Source: Prorocentrum cordatum
Taxonomy: Eukaryota; Sar; Dinophyceae; Prorocentrales; Prorocentraceae
Reading direction: 5' to 3'
Assembly: GCA_963575745.1 (NCBI GenBank)
Contig: CAUYUJ010022553.1
Span: 98,991 to 121,968 of the forward strand
Length of the DNA: 22,978 nt
Shown: positions 16,970-22,978 of the stretch, piece after piece
How positions within the stretch are numbered: the stretch's first letter is position 1
Layout: each line of letters starts with the position of its first letter
Notes under the pieces: generated by a model
The model's input: the letters and a program-made list of their open reading frames with translations, nothing else
What the model was told of the DNA's origin: nothing
Database searches by the model: none
Program-made: the position numbers and the translations under genes

Positions 16970-18258
16970 AGCAGCACCCAGAACAGATGGGGTTTCCGAG
17001 CGCAGAGGGGCACAGAGGACGCGCTGCTAGCCCTCGAGTTCGTCATGAGCAAAGCCCTCGAGTCAAACATCCCAGCTCGGAAAATTAGCATCGATATGAA
17101 AAATCATGTGAAAACGTCGAATGCAGCACCGTGTTCACGGCGTCGGGGCAGCGGAACATCGACAGCTCCCTCCTTCTGCAGAGTCTGCACGCGCAACAGA
17201 CAGGCAGAATTGGAGATGATACGTTTGCGATTCGGAAAGGAGTCAGGCAAGCGGACATGAAGAATCCAATGCTTTTCAATTCCGCATCAAAACTCGTGAT
17301 GAGGCGATGGAACGCTAGGCTCGGGCAACGTGGCGTACTTCTGGACCCCGGACAGGCGTGCCTGACAAATCTGCGATACGCAGACGACTTGCTGGTATTC
17401 GGGAGGTCTTTGGCGGAAGCTGTGGAGATGGTTGACTTGTTTGACCAATGAGCTTACCCAAGCATGGCCGATCATCAGTGGGTCAAAAAAGAAGGGTTCT
17501 TCCGACTGGCAGCAGCAGCGCAAACAGCGAGGCACCACACACGGTGAAAGTCGCAAGACCAATGACTGAATGTTTATCCTATCCACAAAACTGATGCACA
17601 CAAATACTTTGGCAGACCCCTCGCGGGCGAGTTGAAGCAGAGAGGCCCAGCCAGCTTAGCGCACGGGATTTCATGCGCGTGGCCGAAGAAACATTCCTTG
17701 CAGTCGGCGCTGGGGAGAAAGAAGGTCCCGACTCGCTGGCGGTTACTTGATGCCCTTGCATCACCAAAGATACCGCTGACGGCAAGCCACCTGGACAAAC
17801 ATGATGCTCTTGAAAGAAAGATGACGCGACGCATGGTCGGCTGTGCACGGCTGGGCGAAGAGTCATACGATAAAACCAGAAACCACGTAAAGGGCCATCT
17901 CAACGCCGCTTTACTCAAGTACCCAATTGCCACATGGAGCGAGATGCGCAATCGACGTCAAAAGATCATGCTCGCCAGTCTGGCCTCCGCGAGCGCTCCA
18001 CGATTATCTTGCGCAACTCACAGAGGAGAGCTGGCTTTGTCGGGCAAGCGGACTAGGGCATCGCCCTTACACGGTGAGAGGAAGTTCCCAGCAACGATGG
18101 GATGCTTGATGAGAGTAACACTACCAGCATTATCTGTGTCCCTCCACCTTCCCTCTCCCCTTATTCTACCACTCCCTTCTCCAAGCCTCCGGCCAACAAG
18201 ACAAAAATGTGAGCTCGCTGACGCTCTCGTATTTGTTGAGTGGCAGATGAACTGATTT
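16970..18258 (+). pseudogene. Second LINE reverse transcriptase fragment, YADD type
   Basis: Plus-strand RT in several frames. FRAQRGTEDALLALEFVMSK and NIPARKISIDMK (motif A region) end near 17100. After only a few bases the reading resumes as VFTASGQRNIDS in another frame, so the sequence between motif A and this part is deleted. Then come TFAIRKGVRQADMKNPMLFN (motif B) and LRYADDLLVF (motif C, YADD at 17377-17388), with a stop at 17449-17451. Beyond further breaks the tail appears at 17632-18258: WRLLDALASPKIPLTASHLD, ALERKMTRRMVGCARLGEES and ATWSEMRNRRQKIML. It belongs to a different LINE lineage from the minus-strand element, judging by YADD and its tail. No endonuclease is present. Confidence 0.75.
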
Positions 18259-18637
18259 TACCAAGCACAGTCCAAGGATTGGTGGCCTGCTAGTGATGAT
18301 CGAATGCGAGTTGCGTTCACTTGTCCTGTTGCCTGTAGCAGGACGCGGCCGCTGTGCCGATAGGGAGTAGCGTAGCGTATAGCCCACAACGAATGTTTTC
18401 GAATATGGCCATCAACGAACTGACGCCGCTTGTTGAATGACAAACCGTTACATAAAAGCCAAGCGGGCCCCTCAGCGAGCACTGCAATGAATGCAAAGCT
18501 GAATTTTGAGTTCTGTCAATTATGGCCAGGGTTACCCAGAAAGATCGAAGGCGATGCACTTACATTGTGGAAGTTGTATATCCCGGGGATGCGTTGTCGT
18601 TGTGCAGAGGATTGCATGTGTGGGACATCGGGTGGCG
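18259..18637. other. Stretch without recognisable features
   Basis: I see no gene, repeat or RNA in it. It follows the decayed LINE tail and may include its 3' end. Base composition is less GC-rich than the flanks. Confidence 0.4.
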
Positions 18638-18745
18638 AAGTCCGCCGACCCCTTGTGGGTCTCTAGGCGTGTGAGATAGTTCCCCCCCCTAACCCCCCCC
18701 CCTGGGACCCCAAACCGGAGATTCGACCCCCCCCCCCCCCGGGCC
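18638..18745. repeat. Boundary motif plus poly-C tracts, copy A
   Basis: The segment beginning TCCGCCGACCCCTT, followed by (C)TAGGCGTGTGAGAT and GTTCCCC, matches 22556-22605 closely in order and spacing. It continues into C-runs at 18682-18708 and 18727-18741, then a CCAAGA array. Together with the copy at 22556 it looks like the conserved edge of a dispersed repeat. Confidence 0.6.
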
Positions 18746-18774
18746 CACGACGAGCGCGTCACGGGGCTCTTTTG

Positions 18775-19850
18775 GGCCCAAAAGGGGATCAAGACGGGCC
18801 AAAAAGGCCCCAAGACTCCTCCAAGACGGCTCACGAGAGCTCCGAGGCGCCAAACGAGCGCTCCCAGACGCCCAAGATGCCCCCAAGACGAACCTAGAGG
18901 CCTCCAAGCCGGCCCAAGAGGCCTCTAAGAACAGTCCTCAGAAGGGCCGAAGCGCCGAAAATCGTCAAATTCCTATGGGAAAACGTACATTTTGATCATA
19001 TACTACTTGTCGGCCTTCACGGCGTCGAAGACGGTCCCAGAGCACCCCAAGACCGCCCCGAGAGGCCCCCAAGAGGCGCCCAAGTCGGCCCAAGAGGGCG
19101 CCAAGACGGCCCAAGAGGCCCCCAAGACAGCCCAAGAGGGCCTCAAGACGGCCCCAAGAGGTGCCCAAGAGGGGAAGCCCGAACCGACAATCCGAGCCTT
19201 CCGCCCCGAAACGGCCCCAGAAGGCCCCAAGAGGCCCCAAGAGGCCCCCAAGACGCCCACAAGAGGCCCCAAGAGGCCCCCAAGAGGCTCCCAAACGGCC
19301 CCAAAACGGCCCCCAAGAGGCTTCGAAACTGCCTCCAAGAGTCCCGCGAAAAGCCCCCCAAGAGATCCCAACGATCACCGCACACGTCTCATATCAACAA
19401 CCCAGGCACGGTGGCGGGGTTGCGTTTGCGCACAAAAAAGGATTCGCGCTCTCGAGGCCAAGACTGCTCCAAAACGGCCCAGGATGGTTCCAAAACGGCC
19501 CGAGATGGCCCCAAGACGGCCCAAGACAGTTCGAAGACGGCCCAACATGGCCTCAAGATGGCCTAGAAGGCTTTCACTATCGCCCACGAAGTCTCCAAGA
19601 AGACCCCCAAGACATCTGAAAGAGGCGCACATTACGCATTTCATTACATTTCCATTGCGTTGCTGAACATGTTTGCAATTGTTGCCTTTCCCGGCTTCCG
19701 TCGGCCCACGTAGCCCAAAGAGCCTCCAAGATCGCCCCACGGCGCCCCAAGAGGGCCTCAAGACGGCCCCAGAGAATCCCAACACGGCCCAGGACGCCTC
19801 CCAATTCGGCCTAAGACGACCCCAAGACGGCAAAACCTGTTTCCGAATTA
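18775..19850. repeat. CCAAGAGGCC-type arrays, main block
   Basis: Four sub-arrays (18775-18955, 19030-19370, 19455-19620, 19705-19850) of degenerate CCAAGA(G/C)GGCC units with CCAAGA always on the plus strand. They are separated by three unrelated gaps of about 70-90 bases that are richer in A/T. Open frames on both strands here (PQEAPKTAP on plus, GLLGASWGPLG on minus) come from the repeat and are not genes. Confidence 0.88.
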
Positions 19851-19885
19851 GTCCCAAGCTGGTGCAAGACGCCTTTAACCCAAAA

Positions 19886-20140
19886 CCCATAACCCAGAGC
19901 TTTGTTTTTGTGTCCCCTTCTTCCTTCTCCTCCTCCTCCTCCTCCTCCTCCTCCTCCTCCTCCTCCACCTCGGCCGCCAGGTGGGTTCAAAACTGTTTTC
20001 CAGAGGTTCCCGAGAGGCGTGCCGCCAGATCCCTATACACATACAAAAAGCCTCTCACCCATAGCACATATCCAAGAGTTTCGTCTCTGTGTCCCCGTCC
20101 TCCTCCCCCTCTCCTCCTCCTCCTCCTCCACCTCCTCCTC
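19886..20140. repeat. Duplicated block with TCC microsatellite
   Basis: Two related blocks, 19886-19968 and 20057-20140. Each has a CCCATA start, an (A)GAG(C)TTT..T word, TGTGTCCCC, then a (TCC)n run. The left block has a long pure (TCC)n and the right one an interrupted run that grades into C/T-rich sequence to about 20205. They look like two insertions or a duplication of one repeat. Confidence 0.65.
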
Positions 20141-20227
20141 GCCCACTGCTCCTCTTCCTCCCCCGCCTCATCCTCTTCTTCCCCCCCCCCCCCTGTCCTC
20201 CCCCGCACGCGCGCCCCCAATTGGGCA

Positions 20228-20767
20228 TCATTTGCAGGTCTTGCATATCAGGGTGTTTTTTTTTGCATCGCGTGCGACGTTGGCAGGGTTCCCGGAGAAC
20301 GCCGAGTTCGGTAGTCTTCTCTTGCACGCGCCGCCGCACTGATACGCCTGGCAACTGCGGGCTGTGAACCCGAGGTTCTTGCAGCCTCCGCACACCACTT
20401 TCGCTCCATTCGCCGCTCGATGATCTTCCACTTGCTTATGCTTCAAATGTTTCGTGTCCGAGAACGCTTCTCCGCACGCCGCACACGTCAGTGGCTTCGC
20501 GTCCGCCTCGGCTTTCCGCTTGCGATTCGCTGCCTCCGCATTCCCCCATCGCACCTCTTTCTCTCGTTCTTCCGCGCATTTCCGACAGAGCCTTTCCCCC
20601 GCAGCATTGTGCTTCTTCTGAGCTTCCGACATGTCCGCCTTTTCGTCATATAGCGACAGGCACTTACCGTTCGTACATCGCACTGTTCCGACGCTCTGAT
20701 TCCACTTCGCGCTGTCTTTCCGCGAGTTCTGCTTGGTTTTGATACCGCTGCACTTCGCGCAGTACAT
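20228..20767 (-). CDS. Cys-rich multi-zinc-finger protein, possibly Stc1-like C-terminus
   Basis: The only in-frame ATG is at 20767 (MYCAKCSGIKTKQNSRKD), giving 179 residues to TGA at 20228. The frame is open farther upstream to an in-frame TGA near 20940 without another ATG, so an earlier exon is possible. Cys pairs occur throughout: CAKC, CTNGKC, CRKC, a C2H2-like CAACGEAFSDTKHLKHKQ followed by a second His, CGGC, and the C-terminal YQCGGACKRRLPNSAF plus LICKTCK. The last part (Cys pair, LP..AF, final Cys pair) resembles Stc1-type zinc domains as I remember them, which is tentative. The helical segment between the fingers is rich in Lys, Arg and Glu. A nucleic-acid or protein-binding role is inferred. 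The gene lies alone among repeats. A T9 run at 20256-20264 is inside the coding sequence. Confidence 0.65.
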   Translation of the reverse strand: MYCAKCSGIKTKQNSRKDSAKWNQSVGTVRCTNGKCLSLYDEKADMSEAQKKHNAAGERLCRKCAEEREKEVRWGNAEAANRKRKAEADAKPLTCAACGEAFSDTKHLKHKQVEDHRAANGAKVVCGGCKNLGFTARSCQAYQCGGACKRRLPNSAFSGNPANVARDAKKNTLICKTCK

Positions 20768-21059
20768 TGTCCTAATCCTTTTCGTTTCCCCGTCGTCGGC
20801 CGCCGCATCCGCGTTCCGACCGCTGCCATGGCGTGCCGCGTCGTCACTATCTCCTCTCCTCTCGTTGCCCACCCTCTGCACGTCTTGCACCGTTTCTCGC
20901 CCGCGGTTCCCCGTGCGGGCTCAGGGATGCCCCAAAAACAACCCCGCCTCACCAAAGAAGTCAAACCCAGCAAAAAATATACGGGCCCCAATCCAACGCT
21001 CCCACCCTTTGGGCATCTCCAGAACGATGCCAAGATTGCATTAGCGTCCTTTCTTTTCC
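20768..21059. other. Upstream region of the zinc-finger gene
   Basis: The zinc-finger frame stays open on the minus strand to about 20940 and includes Asp/Ala/Arg-rich sequence, with a GACGTGCAG acceptor-like word near 20880. Another frame holds an isolated EKRCKTCRGWATRGEE. An upstream exon is possible but not demonstrated. No other gene is seen. Confidence 0.35.
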
Positions 21060-21197
21060 GATGTGCCCCCCAGGGCCTCGAGATGACCCCAAGCGGATTC
21101 CACATGGCCCCAAGAGAGGTCATTATGGACCCCTACACGACTCCCCAGCCCGATTCAAGCGAGCCGGCAAGACCGCCAAGATGAGGGGTCGGCGGAT
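21060..21197. repeat. CCAAGAGG-type sequence with inverted boundary motif
   Basis: CCCCAAGCGG, CCCCAAGAGAGG and CCGCCAAGATG units continue the CCAAGA family. They are followed at 21184-21197 by the reverse complement of ATCCGCCGACCCCT, the word that begins the boundary repeats at 18638 and 22556. Here the motif is inverted relative to the array. Confidence 0.5.
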
Positions 21198-21338
21198 GTG
21201 GCGCAAGCCTATAGAATCTTACTCTCATCCGGGAGTACTGCTTCCAAGCGGGGGGTGTCCAATGTGGTCGTGGCCAAGCAATGCGTCTTCTGACACGGTG
21301 GATTTCAATTCGAAGTACGTGTTAGGGGGGTACTGTCA
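21198..21338. other. Unassigned non-coding stretch
   Basis: No gene or repeat unit is recognised between the inverted boundary motif and the 90/50-bp array. Confidence 0.35.
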
Positions 21339-21640
21339 TGGGTGCGGGGCCACGATGCGGACCCTGCCGCTGGGGCGTTCGGTGGAAAATCCCATGGGGC
21401 CACGAAACGTGTGAAAGGCATACAGATTTGGGTGCGAGGCCGTCATGCGGACCCTGCCGTTGGGGCCTTCGGTGGAGCTCCCCACGGGGCCACGAAGCGC
21501 ACCCTGCCGCTGGGTCCTTGGGTGGAGCTCCCGATGGGGCCACGAAGCGCGTGAGGGGCCTGCCGAGATGGGTGCGGGGCAGCCATGCAAGCACGGAGCT
21601 CCCTGCAGGACCACGAGACGTGTGGGGGGTGTGCCGCTGT
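21339..21640. repeat. 90-bp tandem repeat with a 50-bp inner duplication
   Basis: The word TGGGTGCG marks unit starts at 21339, 21429 and 21569. The first spacing is 90 bases and the second 140, because the middle unit carries an extra copy of its 50-bp core (GGACCCTGCCG... to ...GGGGCCACGAA). The third unit is diverged. Open frames across it on either strand, such as 21338-22129 plus, share the period and are not taken as genes. Confidence 0.8.
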
Positions 21641-21885
21641 GTGCACGCGGAGGGCGGAGGCAGGGAGGGGACGAGGGAGGGTGGGGAGGAGTGCGGAGGA
21701 ACATGGGGCGCTGCTAGTTCAAAACAAGGACCCAGCACCAGAAGATGGCTGGGCCTTGCATTGGGCCCCCATTTGGACGGGGCATTGCGGGGTCGGTGCA
21801 TTGAAAGACTTCGGGAAGCTGGAGGCTTGAAGCATTTCAAGCTGAAGCGAACGTGGATGGGTGAGAGCAAAGAAGCGTGCAGCGC
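21641..21885. other. GGA/GGG-rich stretch without a gene
   Basis: Purine-rich sequence at 21650-21710, then about 170 bases without recognised features. It is downstream of the exon cluster on the minus strand and may hold its 3' UTR or further unrecognised exons. Confidence 0.35.
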
Positions 21886-22485
21886 TCAATTAATACGACG
21901 GCCCATATCACAACCAGAGGCCCACGAAGAACCGCCAGACGTATTAGCGGCCCCTGATTGTCCCCTCCGCCTTGCCCCTTCCGCGGGTAGAGGTACAAAC
22001 CTGCATCGAAGATCCGTACTGCTCCGTCTCGGCACACAGCGGCAACCTGTAGTTTGCTGGACGAATCTGTCGAGTTTCTGGCTTGAAGCGAGGGGGAAAA
22101 CTTGCAGCGGGAGGGGAAAGGACGCGTGAGGGGCAAGGAACAATTCAACGAACAGATGCTGGCCCTGGCAAGAGGCGCGGAGGGGGCGCGTGAGCCTCTG
22201 GAGCAGCTCCGCGAAACGTCTCGGGTTCCGTATCGCTTCCCCGTCCGCGGTGAAGAGGCCGCCCTCCGGAGCGGAGCGAGGGATGGCAACGGCAGGGGCG
22301 GGGAAGGGAAAGGGGGCAACGCGTGGGGGGAAAGAGGAGAAGTGAGCAGGGGCGGGTAGGGATAGGGCGCCCACTTCCCAGGTTGGAAATTGCAAGCTGA
22401 CTCTCTCACTCCCATCTGCCCTCACACCAAGCGAGCCAGGTGCGAGGGGACGCCACAATTGCGTCCCGAGTACGCGCTCGACTTC
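21886..22485 (-). CDS. Spliced gene fragment, beta-propeller (WD40-like) repeat
   Basis: Four candidate exons join in one frame through GT-AG introns. Exon a, 22485-22426, encodes EVERVLGTQLWRPLAPGSLG (after TATAAACAG, before GTGAGG). Exon b, 22263-22150, encodes GGLFTADGEAIRNPRRF to CQGQHLF (a C/T-rich tract and AG before, GTTGAA after). Exon c, 22046-22001, encodes VAAVCRDGAVRIFDA plus one base (CTACAG before, GTTTGT after). Exon d, 21953-21886, adds AANTSGGSSWASGCDMG and ends in TGA. Phases agree: 0, 0, 1. The junction b-c gives HLFVAAVCRDGAVRIFDA, a good match to a WD40-type blade (hydrophobic strand, DG, V-x-I-F-D). The third intron is only 47 bases, so exon d is the least certain. The 5' end is missing; repeat sequence begins at 22556. 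The parent gene is unknown. Confidence 0.5.
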   Translation of the reverse strand, partial: EVERVLGTQLWRPLAPGSLGVRADGSERVSLQFPTWEVGALSLPAPAHFSSFPPRVAPFPFPAPAVAIPRSAPEGGLFTADGEAIRNPRRFAELLQRLTRPLRASCQGQHLFVELFLAPHASFPLPLQVFPLASSQKLDRFVQQTTGCRCVPRRSSTDLRCRFVPLPAEGARRRGQSGAANTSGGSSWASGCDMGRRIN

Positions 22486-22555
22486 CTGTTTATAAGAGAA
22501 ACACACGATACATAGGGAACCTGGCGCCTGAGGAGGCGTCCGCTTTCATGCCATC

Positions 22556-22625
22556 AATCCGCCGACCCCTTTGGGGCCACTAGGCCTGTGAGATTGGTTC
22601 CCCTCCCAACATCCCCCCGACCAGA
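22556..22625. repeat. Boundary motif, copy B
   Basis: ATCCGCCGACCCCTTTGGGG, then CACTAGGCCTGTGAGATTGG and TTCCCCTCCC, closely parallel 18638-18700. As there, it is followed within about 100 bases by a CCAAGA array on the same strand. The two copies define a composite repeat: leader, C-rich tract, array. Confidence 0.65.
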
Positions 22626-22699
22626 TCTAAAGGTGCCCATTCGAAAGCGGAGGGGGCGAGCTGGGCCCGGACATCCCAGGGCAAGGTTCACCGGGAGGA

Positions 22700-22870
22700 C
22701 TCGGGAACCCATAGACAATCCCAAAAGGCCTCAAGACAGCCAAACAGGGCTGGAAGACTGCCCAAGACGGCATCCAGACGGCATCCAGACAGCTCACGAT
22801 GGCCTCAAGACAGCCTTGGGGGCCCAAGGCAGCTCAGGAGAGCTCCAAGAAGGCTCGGCCGCACATAAGC
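22700..22870. repeat. CCAAGACGG-type array, last block
   Basis: Degenerate units (CCCAAGACGGC, ATCCAGACGGC, TCAAGACAGCC) on the plus strand, following boundary motif copy B. A similar CCCCAACA-type sequence resumes at the very end of the window. No gene is seen between 22626 and 22978. Confidence 0.75.
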
Positions 22871-22978
22871 AGAAATCATTGATTTCCCTCTAGTTTGGGG
22901 CAAGCTGTTCACACAATCGCTTTCTTCGTCTTCAGGGCATGTACGACGACCCACGAGCCCCACAACAGGCCCCCAACA

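Noticed and set aside
18992-19666. Long open frames on both strands in the CCAAGA arrays
   Set aside because: Their translations are PQEAPK-type or GLLGASWG-type periodic strings dictated by the repeat; there are no domains and both strands are equally open.
21338-22129. 263-codon plus-strand open frame
   Set aside because: Its first half is the 90/50-bp repeat and its second half runs antisense to the better-supported spliced exons.
1-22978. tRNA, rRNA or bacterial-type promoters and terminators
   Set aside because: None could be recognised by eye; the other evidence indicates eukaryotic nuclear DNA.

Overview
The window looks like nuclear DNA of a dinoflagellate. No database search was run, so this rests on features read directly and on remembered families. 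The evidence is: a relic of the dinoflagellate spliced leader (18 of 21 bases) just upstream of a gene; GC-rich coding sequence; two retroelement types that resemble ones I know from dinoflagellate genomes; exons with introns; and long arrays of degenerate CCAAGAGGCC-type repeats. A large repeat-rich species such as a Prorocentrum-like one is possible, but the species cannot be fixed from the sequence. I see no prokaryotic operon, CRISPR array, tRNA or rRNA.

0.0-5.5 kb: three protein genes in tandem on the minus strand, transcribed 5355 to 249. All three are low-complexity, charged, unrecognised proteins. The two junctions inside the cluster share one design: stop codon, 46-92 bases, a 6-bp stem with a 4-base loop, a GAT-type trinucleotide tract, then the next ATG about 250-265 bases beyond the hairpin. 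A third hairpin copy lies beyond the last gene. The hairpin copies differ by a compensatory and a wobble change, which suggests selection on RNA structure. A spliced-leader-like sequence lies 26-54 bases upstream of each ATG: strong for the 5355 gene, partial for the other two. This suggests that the genes, or their ancestors, passed through mRNA. Two of the three genes contain a frame change.

5.5-8.4 kb: an AT-rich island with a 32-bp palindrome-containing tandem repeat, then a decayed minus-strand retroelement. It has an N-terminal membrane segment, a conserved N-terminal region and a reverse transcriptase with YVDG at the catalytic box. The element is truncated where the RNase H-like part would begin.

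8.4-11.4 kb: no intact genes. Microsatellites, a CCAAGAGG array, a 45-bp degenerate array, a (CCAN)n tract, very GC-rich sequence and a CAT/CGT tract. A plus-strand coding relic of unknown function lies at about 11.2-11.45 kb.

11.4-18.3 kb: two non-LTR retrotransposons arranged head to head. The larger, on the minus strand, runs from ORF1 (RanBP2-type zinc finger plus coiled coil) through an APE-type endonuclease and a reverse transcriptase to a C-terminal zinc-finger tail; ORF2 is broken by one TAG and three frame changes. The smaller, on the plus strand, is a decayed reverse transcriptase with YADD and a large internal deletion.

18.3-23.0 kb: mostly repeats (CCAAGA arrays, a recurring boundary motif, TCC blocks, a 90/50-bp tandem repeat). 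Two gene-like items are embedded in it: a Cys-rich zinc-finger gene (20228-20767, minus) and a set of small exons (22485-21886, minus) that splice in frame into a beta-propeller-like fragment.
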